Shown: positions 13,496 through 21,188, numbered from the stretch's first letter. The stretch: 23,530 nucleotides of DNA from DASYYE01 sp035946955 (GCA_035946955.1 DASYYE010000381.1:1-23530); one strand, 5' to 3'. Made by a program: numbers and translations. The notes: generated by a model not told the origin, from the letters alone.

Positions 13496-14695
13496 GTGGA
13501 CAAAGAGTTCCAGTTGTACTGCCTTGCCGACCAGCTTTTCTATGACTCACCAAGTAAAGGTTACAGCGAGGCAGCCGACTTCCTCATTACAAGAAGGCCG
13601 CTGCCGACCGGGTGGCACCAGTCACGCCAGGAAGAATGGGTGGTCTGCCTGCCGCCGGCCAGCACAGCACCCCGCCAGGGCTGGAAGGTCCACGTCTCGG
13701 CCTGCCTGGACAACGCCGAGGACGCCCTGGGCACGGTCTGGGAGTACTGCACCAGCCACCGAATTTCGTTCAAGTTCCTGCGCAGCCGCCTGACCCTGCT
13801 AATCTGCAACTCCAAATACGCACTGCGAGGTGCCAGCAGCAAACTGGTAACCATTTACCCCGTCGATGACGGGCATCTCGAAACGATCCTCAATGACCTC
13901 AGTGAGCGTCTCGACGGACAACCGGGCCCCTGCATTCTGAGCGACCTCCGGTATGGGCGTGCCCCCCTCTATGTCAGCGTCCCTCACAGGGCGAGCCTGC
14001 CCGGATTTCTGCGACCGCACCTGGCGGCCAAGGACGCGGTCAGCATGGCCGGCCGCCCGTACCAGGTCGAGCGGGCCCTGCACTTCTCCACCGGCGGGGG
14101 TGTGTACCTGGCCGTGGACACGCGCACCGGGGACACGGTGGTGCTGAAGGAGGCCCGGTCCCACGCTGGCCTGTCGGCGGACGGCGCCGACGCGGTGGCC
14201 CGGCTACAGCGTGAACGGGACATCCTGCGCCACCTGGCCGGGCTGGCCGTTGTCCCTGGGGTACGCGACAGCTTCGGGGTGGGAGAGCACCACTTCCTGG
14301 CAGTGGACTACATCGAGGGGCAGTCGCTGAACTCGTTCTTCGCCCAGCGGCACCCGCTCACCGGCCACCAGCCTGACCCCACCCGGACCGCTGGCTACAC
14401 CGCCTTGGCCCTGGGCATCTGCGAAGCGGTAGAGGCGGCCGTGGCGGACGTCCACGACCGTGGTGTGGTCATCAACGGCCTGGACATGTCCAACATCATG
14501 GTCCGTTCCGACGACACGGTCGCGCTGACCGACTTCGAGGTTGCGGCCCATAGCTGGGAGCAACTGCGGCCGGCCATCGGCAATCCAGGCTTCCTCGCCC
14601 CGGCCGGGCGGAGCGGGACCGATGCCGACCGCTACAGCCTGGGCTGCCTGCGCCTGGCCGTGTTCATGCCCCTCACCGCGCTGTTCCCCGTGTAG
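13496..14695 (+). pseudogene. LanKC copy 2, 5' part: lyase-like and kinase-like domains, ends at in-frame TAG
   Basis: The translation follows the intact LanKC closely from GTG 13496 (same GGAGG-CGTG-GTG context; frame open from 13253). It is interrupted by TAG at 14693-14695, where copy 1 has CAG, a single C-to-T change. Two further defects precede the stop. First, copy 1 codons 161-198 are replaced by a single Ser, a net loss of 37 codons that begins exactly at the RYGGF lyase motif (after 13975). Second, codon 14477-14479 is GGC, so the kinase loop reads NGLDMSN where the intact enzyme has NDLHMFN and the catalytic Asp is lost. The product would be 399 residues, without a cyclase domain. 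Most likely this is a decaying paralogue. A catalytically dead, substrate-binding protein is a less likely alternative. Confidence 0.8.
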
Positions 14696-15865
14696 CCAGG
14701 CAAGGCGGCCCAACTGGCCGCGGTCATCGCCGCGCACTTTCCGGTGCCCGCTGAGTTCCTCGCACAGGCACTTGACTACATCACCGGGCCGCCGACGCAC
14801 CCGCACGCACCTGGCGTGGGTGCGCCCGGGCGGGACATTCCTGCTCCCAGCACACCCCGCCCGGGCGCACCCCTCGTGCCCGCACCCCGCATACCCGTGT
14901 CCCCCACGCCGCCGCCGGCGCCGCCCGTGTCCCCAACCGTCCCGGCCCAGTTCACCCCCGACCGGCGAGGTCTGGGGGAGGCAGTCCGGGCAGCCGCCAC
15001 CGCGGCGCTGGCCAGCGCCACCCCCTCGCGGCACGACCGCCTCTTTCCCGGCGACATCCAGCAGTTCGCCAACCCGGCGGGCGGCCTCAGCCTGGGCTAC
15101 GGCGCCGCTGGTGTGCTGTATGCGCTGTCCCAGACCGGCGAGAGGGTGTGTGACCACGAGATGTGGCTGGCCGCCCACGCCACCTGGCCAAGGCGCGGGG
15201 CCAGCATCGGCCTGTACGACGGACTGCTCGGCGTGGCCTTCGTACTGCACCACCTCGGAGACTCCCAGGCCGCGCTCAAGACCGCCGAACTGTGCCTGGC
15301 CGAGGACTGGCACCACCTCGGAAGCAGCCTGCACGGCGGACTGGCCGGCGTGGCCCTGGTGCTGGCCCACCTCGGCGAGGCCCTGGCCGAACCCGGTCTC
15401 GGCGACGCTGGTGAGCAGGCACTGGACATCGTTGCCAGCCGGGGTGCTGTGCATGCCGGTAGCCGCCGCAGCGGGCTGATGCATGGCGCCTCCGGGCCCG
15501 CCTTACTGTTCGTCCGCTGGTTCGAGCGCACCGGCGACCCCGCATATCTGGACCTTGCCGCCGACGCCCTGCACAGCGACCTCGACCAGTGCGTCACCAG
15601 CCACACCGGCGCGCTGCAGGTGGACGAGGGATGTCGGGTGGTGTCCTGCCTGGGCCAAGGCAGCGTCGGCATCGGCCTGGTCATGGACGAGTACCTGAGG
15701 CACCGCCACGACGAGCGGATGGCCTGCGCGGTCGCTGGCATCCGGCTCGCCGCCCGCTCCCACTTCTACGTACAGTCAGGCCTGTTCAACGGGCGCGCTG
15801 GGATGATCCTCTACCTCGCACGCCTTGGACGTGTGACGGGCGCGGACAAGGCTCGCCTGGGTGCG

Positions 15866-15910
15866 GCTGACCCGGACCTGGCTGACCCGGACCTGGCTGA
15901 CCCGGACCTG
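15866..15910 (+). repeat. Three tandem copies of a 15-bp unit
   Basis: GCTGACCCGGACCTG occurs three times in a row, encoding three ADPDL units in the variable loop of the copy 2 cyclase domain. The intact copy has no repeat here. It looks like slippage expansion. Confidence 0.85.
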
Positions 15911-16137
15911 GCGGGGCATATCCGCAGACTCGCGTGGCACGCGGTCAGCTACGGCGGCGGCACCGCCTTTCCCGGCGACGGCCTGTACCGGCTGTCCATG
16001 GACCTCGCCACGGGCACCGCCGGGATCCTGCTCAGCCTTGCGGTGGCCGCTGACCCGCACCTGCCCGGCCTGCCGTTCCTCAGCCGTGCCACCGCCCGGA
16101 CGCAGGAGGACAAGGAGCTGGACAGAAATAACAGGCC

Positions 16138-16175
16138 GGCTGTGGCCCGGGATCGTGCCATCCCGGGCCACAGCC
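16138..16175 (+). terminator. Hairpin after the lanKC copy 2 region (relic of the post-lanA hairpin)
   Basis: A perfect 15-bp stem (16138-16152 with 16161-16175) and an eight-base loop match the element at 8851-8888 almost base for base. Its survival next to a missing precursor gene shows what was deleted. Confidence 0.7.
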
Positions 16176-16307
16176 ACAGCACCCCAATGGTTTCGCCGTG
16201 CTCTCAGTGGGCAGTGACACTCCACGGTTGCGTGCCCATGGTCACGCAATGGGTTGGCGGGGTTTGGTGGCGGCATTGGCGGCCTGGGTTCAGCAAGGAC
16301 GTCAGGT

Positions 16308-16326
16308 TCCGGGCGAATCGCCCGGA
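16308..16326. repeat. Perfect 9-bp inverted repeat upstream of the mreB-like gene
   Basis: TCCGGGCGA, one base, then TCGCCCGGA. It lies just past the duplicated unit and 160 bp before the mreB-like start. It could be a terminator stem for unit 2 or an operator. No T run follows. Confidence 0.4.
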
Positions 16327-16485
16327 CAAGGGTGCCGACCACCGCATACGTCCGTCCAACGCAGGGCCAGCGGCGCTAGCATGACCGCTGGCGATGATGT
16401 TGAGAGCGGCATGAGCGGGCAACGCCCAGTCAACCGCGCGCTGTGGGGGAACGTAGGCAGTTCGGAGTAGTAGGGATCCACCAAG

Positions 16486-17487
16486 ATGCGGTTGCGGGCC
16501 GGAGTAGCGGTCGACCTGGGCACGGTCAACACCCTGATCTGGGTTGCGGGACGCGGGCTGGTGGTCGAGGAACCCACGGCGGTCGCGTTCGACCGGGCGG
16601 CGGGCAGGGTAGCCGCGGTCGGGCAGGAAGCCGACGCCCTCAAGGACAAGGAGCCGCAGGACATCGAGGTCCTGTACCCGTTGCGCGACGGGATCGTCTC
16701 CGATCTGGATGCCACCATCGCCATGCTGCGTGCCTTTTTGCGCCGGGCCAAGTTGCACCGGTCCCCGGTGCGGCCCCACGCCCTGGTCTGTGTGCCGAGC
16801 GGGGCCACGTGGGTGGAGCGGCGGGCGGTGGAGGCGGCCTTCCAGGCACGCAGGCCACGCTGCCTGGTGAAACTCGTTGAAGAGCCGGTTGCTGCGGCGG
16901 CTGGGGCGGGGTTCGAATCCGCTGGCGGGGCGGGCGCCTTCATCGTGGACATCGGGGGCGGGACCACCGAGATCGCGGCGGTGGCGGGTTCGAGGCTCGT
17001 GCGTGCACGGTCGCTGCGGGCCGCGGGCAATGCCATGGACGATGCGATCATGCAGGCTGCCCGGGCCGAGCTCGGCCTGATCCTCAGCCGTCACGCGGCC
17101 AGGCGGTTGAAGATGACGCTCGGCCTCACCGGGGGGACCGACGGCTGGGCGGAGGCGGTCGGCCTCGACGCAAAGACGCGGGCACCCCGCGTGGACCGTG
17201 TGCCGGGCCCGTTCGTGGCCGCGGCCCTCGACAAGACCGTCACGACCATCGCCGGGGTCGTCCACGAAATGCTGTCGGACATCCCGCCCGGCCTGGCTGA
17301 GGACGTGGTGCGGGGCAAGATCTGCCTGGCCGGGGGCGGGGCACTGCTGCCCGGCCTGCCCACCAGGATCGAGGCGTCCGCTGGCATCGCCGCGCTCGTG
17401 GTGGACGACCCGTTGCGCTGCACCGTCCGCGGCGCCGCCGCGCTCCTCGACAAGGGCTACCACCGCCTGCCCGTCCGCCCGGCCTGA
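16486..17487 (+). CDS. MreB/Mbl-like actin homologue (orphan)
   Basis: This 333-residue protein of the MreB branch of the actin/HSP70 fold has phosphate-1 motif VAVDLGTVNTLIW (residues 8-20), phosphate-2 FIVDIGGGTTEIA (about 149-161) and adenosine motif CLAGGGALLPGL (about 281-292). These are the ATP-binding elements, and its length is normal for MreB. In rod-shaped bacteria MreB guides lateral wall synthesis; in mycelial actinomycetes MreB/Mbl proteins act mainly in spore wall assembly. There is no mreC, mreD or rodA beside it, so it is a detached paralogue, probably with a specialised role. ATG 16486 has only a weak AGGG about 10 bases upstream. Its position next to a morphogen-like lanthipeptide locus may be coincidence. 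Family assignment is firm, function is inferred. Confidence 0.85.
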   Translation: MRLRAGVAVDLGTVNTLIWVAGRGLVVEEPTAVAFDRAAGRVAAVGQEADALKDKEPQDIEVLYPLRDGIVSDLDATIAMLRAFLRRAKLHRSPVRPHALVCVPSGATWVERRAVEAAFQARRPRCLVKLVEEPVAAAAGAGFESAGGAGAFIVDIGGGTTEIAAVAGSRLVRARSLRAAGNAMDDAIMQAARAELGLILSRHAARRLKMTLGLTGGTDGWAEAVGLDAKTRAPRVDRVPGPFVAAALDKTVTTIAGVVHEMLSDIPPGLAEDVVRGKICLAGGGALLPGLPTRIEASAGIAALVVDDPLRCTVRGAAALLDKGYHRLPVRPA

Positions 17488-17510
17488 GAATCCTGGTTGC
17501 CCGGCGACGA

Positions 17511-17516
17511 TAGGCT
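17511..17516 (+). promoter_or_regulatory. Predicted -10 element of a leaderless trpS
   Basis: TAGGCT fits TANNNT and ends six bases before ATG 17523, which would put the transcription start at or next to the ATG. No Shine-Dalgarno is positioned for it other than AGG three bases away. Confidence 0.4.
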
Positions 17517-17522
17517 CAGGTC

Positions 17523-18566
17523 ATGTCGGCTTCGGCTCAGCGTGACTCACAGCATCAGGTCTGCCTCACCGGGATCCAGGCGACAGGCGACCCGCACCTG
17601 GGCAACCTGGTCGGCGCCATCCGCCCGGCTCTCCGCCTGGCGGAGCGCTTCGACTCCCTGTACTTCATCGCGGACTACCACGCGCTGACCACGGTCCGTG
17701 ACCCCGCCGAGATCGCGCACAGCACCCGGTCGGTCGCCGCGACCTGGCTGGCCGCTGGCCTCGACCCGGACCGGACCGTGCTCTACCGGCAGTCCGACGT
17801 GCCCGAGATCTTCGAGTTGACCTGGGCGCTGTCGTGCCTGACACCCAAGGGCCTGATGAACCGCGCCCACGCCTACAAGGCCGCCCGGGACCGCAACCGC
17901 GAGCAGGGGGTCGAGGACCTCGACGCGGGCATCAACATGGGCACGTACAACTACCCGGTCCTGATGGCCGCCGACATCATCATCATGGACACCGACTTCG
18001 TGCCTGTGGGCCGCGACCAGGCGCAGCACGTGGAGTACGCGGCGGACATCGCAGGGGCGTTCAACGCCGTGTTCGGCGGGCACGTGCTCAAGGTGCCGAA
18101 GCCGCTGGTCCCAACGGAGGAGACCGCACAGTCCCTGCCGGGGACCGACGGCCGGAAGATGAGCAAGTCCTACGGCAACACGATCCCGGTCGGCCTGCCC
18201 GAGAACGAGCTGCGCAAGGTGATCCGCCGGATCCCGACCGACAGCACGCCGGTCGCCGAGCCCAAGGACCCCGACTCCTCTGTGGTCTTCCAGATCCTGG
18301 CCCACTTCGCGCCGCCTGAGGTCACTGCACGCACCAGGGAAGAGTTGAAGGCCGGCGGCCTGGGCTGGGGGGAGTTGAAGGACCGCCTGTTCACGGTCCT
18401 CAACAGCGAACTGACCCCGATGCGCGAGTGCTACGACGCGATGATGGCGCCGGACAGCCCGCTGGACGGCCTCCTGGCCGAAGGCGCGGAAAAGGCCCGG
18501 GAACACGCCCGGCCCGTGCTGGCCAGGGTCCGCCGCGCGGTCGGCATCAGCGGCTGGCCCTGCTAG
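17523..18566 (+). CDS. trpS: Tryptophan--tRNA ligase
   Basis: This 347-residue class I aminoacyl-tRNA synthetase charges tRNA-Trp in the cytoplasm. It has the HIGH-type motif PHLGN (24-28), the substrate-site stretch YFIADYHALT (47-56), INMGTYNYPVLMAADI (137-152), PVGRDQAQHVE (161-171) and KMSKS (212-216). The length is normal. Its signature (LMNRAHAYKAARDRN) is of the TrpRS subtype common in Gram-negative bacteria, not the short Bacillus type. Some actinomycetes carry a second TrpRS as resistance to tryptophan-mimic antibiotics. The active-site His that is changed in indolmycin-resistant enzymes is kept here (DYHALT), so there is no sign of a resistance role. The gene probably has its own promoter and is convergent with yggS. 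Confidence 0.95.
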   Translation: MSASAQRDSQHQVCLTGIQATGDPHLGNLVGAIRPALRLAERFDSLYFIADYHALTTVRDPAEIAHSTRSVAATWLAAGLDPDRTVLYRQSDVPEIFELTWALSCLTPKGLMNRAHAYKAARDRNREQGVEDLDAGINMGTYNYPVLMAADIIIMDTDFVPVGRDQAQHVEYAADIAGAFNAVFGGHVLKVPKPLVPTEETAQSLPGTDGRKMSKSYGNTIPVGLPENELRKVIRRIPTDSTPVAEPKDPDSSVVFQILAHFAPPEVTARTREELKAGGLGWGELKDRLFTVLNSELTPMRECYDAMMAPDSPLDGLLAEGAEKAREHARPVLARVRRAVGISGWPC

Positions 18567-18646
18567 TTCCGCTCGCCTGCGGGGGCGCTTTGAGGTGCCG
18601 CCTTCCCTCGTCGCTCCCACGCTCGCTGCGCTCGCTCCCCGCTCCT

Positions 18647-18734
18647 CAGTCCAGACAGCGCCGCACCCTTCGGCTCGTGGGGGCGCTCGTCAGTCCAGGC
18701 GGCGCGGCGGCCCTTCGGCTCGCGGGGGTGTGCT
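18647..18734. repeat. Two imperfect 44-bp direct repeats at the trpS/yggS junction
   Basis: CAGTCCAG starts at 18647 and again at 18691. Each is followed by a GC-rich stretch and CCCTTCGGCTCGYGGGGG. The second copy covers the last codons of yggS. Just upstream is the self-complementary GCTCGCTGCGCTCGC (about 18620). Such GC-rich dispersed units often lie between convergent genes and may end transcription. Confidence 0.5.
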
Positions 18735-19445
18735 CTGACGTGGGCCGAAGACTGCGGTACCCACGCGGACATGGGTGGCGCCATACTCGATCGCCAGGCC
18801 GAAGTCCGCGCTCATGCCCATGGACAGGTATGACAGCCCATTGCGTGCGGCGATGCCTGCCAGCGCTTCGAAGTGCGGGGCAGGTGGTTCGCTCACCGGC
18901 GGGATACACATGAGACCCGCGATGTCGAGGCCGTAGCGCTCACGGCAGGCCGCCAGGAACACGTCGGCGTCCTCGGGCAGCACACCTGCTTTCTGCGGCT
19001 CGGCACCGGTGTTTACCTGGACGAACAGCATGGGCAGGCGGTCCCGCCTGGCCCGTTCCCTGACCAGGGCCTCACAAAGGGCGGGGCGGTCCAGTGAATG
19101 GATGGCCGTAAACAGCCCAGCCGCCTCCCGGACCTTGTTGGTCTGCAACGGGCCGATCAGGTGCACCTCGACATGGCCGAACCTGGCCAGCAATGGCGGC
19201 CACTTCGCCCGTGCCTCCTGCACCCGGTTCTCGCCGAATATGGCCTGGCCAGCCGTGATCACCTCGTCGATGGCGGCAAGCGGCACCGTCTTGGATACGG
19301 CGACCAGCGTTACCGAACCCGCCGGCCGGCCCGCACGCGCGCAGGCGTCCGCAATGGCTCGCTGGACCTCCTTGAGCCGGGCACCCGGGGAGGGGCCGTC
19401 CTCAGGCGCTCCGGGTGAAGCTGAGCCGCCCTCACGCAATCCCAC
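18690..19445 (-). CDS. yggS: YggS/PLPBP-family pyridoxal phosphate homeostasis protein
   Basis: This 251-residue single-domain protein of alanine-racemase N-terminal fold binds PLP and buffers its cellular level. It has the PLP-lysine motif LVAVSKT (Lys52 from the chosen start), then FGENRVQEA, HLIGPLQTNKV, QVNTGAEPQKAG, GLMCIPP and the phosphate-binding LSMGMSADF...VRVGTAVFG. All are conserved, so it should be functional. GTG 19445 is the start because GGAAGGAG stands nine bases before it. The frame is open to 19556, but that gives a 37-residue Arg/Pro-rich extension without a ribosome binding site. It is usually found beside ftsZ/sepF in actinomycetes; here it stands alone between trpS and a lipase gene, so it may be an additional paralogue. 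Confidence 0.92.
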   Translation of the reverse strand: MGLREGGSASPGAPEDGPSPGARLKEVQRAIADACARAGRPAGSVTLVAVSKTVPLAAIDEVITAGQAIFGENRVQEARAKWPPLLARFGHVEVHLIGPLQTNKVREAAGLFTAIHSLDRPALCEALVRERARRDRLPMLFVQVNTGAEPQKAGVLPEDADVFLAACRERYGLDIAGLMCIPPVSEPPAPHFEALAGIAARNGLSYLSMGMSADFGLAIEYGATHVRVGTAVFGPRQSTPPRAEGPPRRLD

Positions 19446-19769
19446 CGGCGTCGTCTCCTTCCTGCAGCCGGGCTCACCTGGTGCCAGCGCCTGCCGCTGC
19501 GGCGGCCTTCGCCTGCGACCCGCTATATCCCACCTAGATGACTGTGGCGTTTCCACAGTGCTACTCGCAAGTAAGTTCTGAGCGCGAACCTCTTCCCAAG
19601 TCAGCTACTGATGAGTAGGTTCTGGGTAAAACCGGCTGTTTTCCCCCCGCTGCCACTCGTTTCCCCCGGAAGGTCCGCTCTGTAGCTTCCGCATGCCGAA
19701 ACGGGGTCAACCCTGTGCCAGCACGGAAGACCGCCTGAGCCGGCCGCGCGTCAGGAAAGGGGACGCACG
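19446..19769. promoter_or_regulatory. Intergenic control region between yggS and the lipase gene
   Basis: These 324 bp separate divergent genes and hold no gene I can support. They contain an inverted repeat ACTGTGG-CGTTT-CCACAGT (19541-19559), a pair of operator-like direct repeats (19560-19626) and, close to the lipase start, the ribosome binding site AGGAAAGG (about 19753-19760). Confidence 0.6.
19560..19626. promoter_or_regulatory. Two TetR-type operator-like repeats upstream of the lipase gene
   Basis: GCTACTCGCAAGTAAGTTCTG (19560-19580) is repeated as GCTACTGATGAGTAGGTTCTG (19604-19624), 44 bp apart, about four helical turns. Each contains the palindrome TACT-N4-AGTA (19562-19573 and 19606-19617), the half-site pattern of several TetR-family regulators of lipid genes. 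The adjacent lipase gives a plausible target; the regulator is not in the window. Confidence 0.5.
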
Positions 19770-21044
19770 ATGAGTGGACTCCCAAGACCATTCACACCGC
19801 GCCATTGGCTTCTCGGTGGCGCAACGGCCTTCGCCGCAGCATTAACGCTCGGGCTCACGCCCACGACGCCTGCCCTGGCCGCGGTCACGCTGGCCCACTC
19901 CGGGACAGCGCTCACCCACGCCGCCACCCCGTGCGTCAGCGCCCGTCCCGCGCCTGCCGGGAGCTCCTTCTACGTCCCACCCCAGCCGCTGCCGTCGGGC
20001 GGTCCGGGCAGCATCATCTGGTCGCGTCCCTCAACCTCCCCTGTGGCAGGCGACCTGGCCTGCCAGATCCTCTACCTGTCCACCAACGTCTCTGGGCAAC
20101 GCACCGCGATCTCGGGCACTCTGATCGTGCCGGGCGCCCCCTTCAGCGGAACCCGGCCCATCGTGGCCTACGCCTCGGGCACCCAGGGCTGGGCACCTCA
20201 GTGCGCGCCCTCCATGGAGATCGAGTCGGGCAGCTTCGACGAGGAGTTCGCGGTCAACAACCTGCTGAACCAGGGCTGGGCGGTGGTCATCACCGACTAC
20301 CCAGGTCAGGGCACCCCCGGCCCGGAGCTCTACAACGTCGGCATCCCCGAGGGCTACGGCGTGCTCGACGCGCTCCGCGCGGCCACCCATGTGGCCGGGG
20401 CCGGGCTGTCCGCTGTCGCGCCCATGGCGATCGAGGGGTACTCCCAGGGCGGCGGCGCGGCCGACTGGGCCGCCCAGCTCCAGCCGACCTACGCACCCAA
20501 GCTCCACCTGGTGGGCGTGGCCGCAGGTGGCACGCCCGCGAACCTGCAGGCGGTCGCGGCCAACATCGACGGCAGCGCCTTCTTCGCGTTCCTGGCGGGC
20601 TCGGCCATCGGGTTCAACGCCGCCTACCCGTCCCTGGACCTGAACGCGGAACTGACACCCGCCGGCCAGGCGGCATTCGCGCAGCTCCAGACCATGTGCC
20701 AGATCCAGGGTCTGGGAGCCTTCGCTTTCCACCACGTGACGGACTACACCGTCGGCGGGGTGAACCCCATCAACACACCCGCGTGGCAGACGGTGCTGGA
20801 CGAAAACGACCTGGGCGGCCTGACCCCCCACGTACCGATATATGAGTACCACGGCCTGATTGACGAGGTCATCCCCTACGGCGTCGAGCAGGCGCTGCAC
20901 ACCCAGTACTGCGCGCAGGGCGTGACCACACAACTCGTCGGCTACATCGGCGACCACGTCCTGACGCAACTGCTCGCCCAGGGTGACGTTGTGAACTGGA
21001 TCGCCGCCCGGATCGCTGGCACCCCGGCACCCAGCAACTGCTGA
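19770..21044 (+). CDS. Secreted LIP-family lipase / alpha-beta hydrolase
   Basis: This 424-residue exported protein has an N-terminal signal peptide (basic PRHW, then a hydrophobic stretch GGATAFAAALTLGL and likely cleavage after PALA near residue 37). The mature part has the alpha/beta-hydrolase fold of the secretory lipase (LIP) family. The nucleophile elbow GYSQG has Ser225; the acid is probably Asp365 (HGLIDEVIP) and the base His396 (YIGDHVLTQ). ITDYPGQG (174-181) is typical of this family. The probable substrates are long-chain esters or triacylglycerols outside the cell. The ATG has a good ribosome binding site, AGGAAAGG. TetR-type operator repeats lie about 150-200 bp upstream and a strong terminator follows, so it is a single-gene transcript. 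Four Cys in the mature part could form disulphides. Confidence 0.9.
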   Translation: MSGLPRPFTPRHWLLGGATAFAAALTLGLTPTTPALAAVTLAHSGTALTHAATPCVSARPAPAGSSFYVPPQPLPSGGPGSIIWSRPSTSPVAGDLACQILYLSTNVSGQRTAISGTLIVPGAPFSGTRPIVAYASGTQGWAPQCAPSMEIESGSFDEEFAVNNLLNQGWAVVITDYPGQGTPGPELYNVGIPEGYGVLDALRAATHVAGAGLSAVAPMAIEGYSQGGGAADWAAQLQPTYAPKLHLVGVAAGGTPANLQAVAANIDGSAFFAFLAGSAIGFNAAYPSLDLNAELTPAGQAAFAQLQTMCQIQGLGAFAFHHVTDYTVGGVNPINTPAWQTVLDENDLGGLTPHVPIYEYHGLIDEVIPYGVEQALHTQYCAQGVTTQLVGYIGDHVLTQLLAQGDVVNWIAARIAGTPAPSNC

Positions 21045-21073
21045 CCAGCCCCGCCGGGCTGACGCCATCAGAC

Positions 21074-21110
21074 ACCCGTCAGGGGCTCCGTGCCAGAGCC
21101 CCTGACGGGT
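21074..21110 (+). terminator. Strong hairpin terminator of the lipase gene
   Basis: A perfect 14-bp stem, ACCCGTCAGGGGCT (21074-21087) with AGCCCCTGACGGGT (21097-21110), has a nine-base loop and begins 30 bp after the lipase stop. No T run follows, as is common in actinomycetes. Confidence 0.8.
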
Positions 21111-21176
21111 CCGCCAAGGCCCGGCGACGACCACCACCTACAGCCCACATCAGCAACCACACTCAGCTGGCTGGCC

Positions 21177-21182
21177 GACAAT
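21177..21182 (+). promoter_or_regulatory. Predicted -10 element of a leaderless methyltransferase gene
   Basis: GACAAT ends six bases before ATG 21189. The same hexamer at the same distance precedes the VOC gene on the other strand (22201-22206 before start 22194). No ribosome binding site is present. Confidence 0.4.
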
Positions 21183-21188
21183 AGTGAT

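Larger units (their letters stand above)
12869..16258. repeat. Tandem duplication, unit 2 (internally deleted)
   Basis: Counterparts to unit 1 are the XRE gene, a CTGGTCAC box (13360-13367), the 11-bp repeats (13402-13434), lanKC (broken), the hairpin (16138-16175) and about 66 bp matching the end of half-transporter 2 (16192-16257 with 12701-12770). Relative to unit 1, about 240 bp across the lanKC tail and lanA are replaced by about 55 bp. The roughly 3.8 kb between hairpin and transporter tail shrink to about 15 bp. Confidence 0.8.
14696..16384 (+). pseudogene. LanKC copy 2, 3' part: LanC-like cyclase domain with read-through tail
   Basis: The frame continues open after the TAG and matches the intact enzyme up to about 16081 (LPGLPFL). 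It includes GLYDGLLGVAFVLHHLG, GLHGGLAGVAL and LFNGRAGMILYLAR. The linker before the domain is expanded and Pro-rich (about 14780-14950), and a 15-bp unit is repeated three times (15866-15910). After 16081 the frame runs through the hairpin and a relic of the second transporter (SPCSQWAVTL) to a stop at 16384, so its last 100 residues are not LanKC. The first possible restart, GTG 14744, has no ribosome binding site. It could be made only by suppression or reinitiation. An independent cyclase-like protein cannot be excluded, because the domain itself looks undamaged. Confidence 0.75.

Noticed and set aside
16136..16384. A second precursor peptide gene after LanKC copy 2
   Set aside because: The position equivalent to lanA is deleted. 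None of the frames between 16081 and 16300 has an L-X-D-L-Q leader or S-X2-S-Xn-C core. The SPCSQW stretch is explained by homology to the transporter tail.
16905..16930. GGTTCGAATCC, like the T-arm of a tRNA
   Set aside because: It lies inside the mreB-like coding frame (AGAGFESAGG), and no acceptor stem, D-arm or anticodon arm can be built around it.
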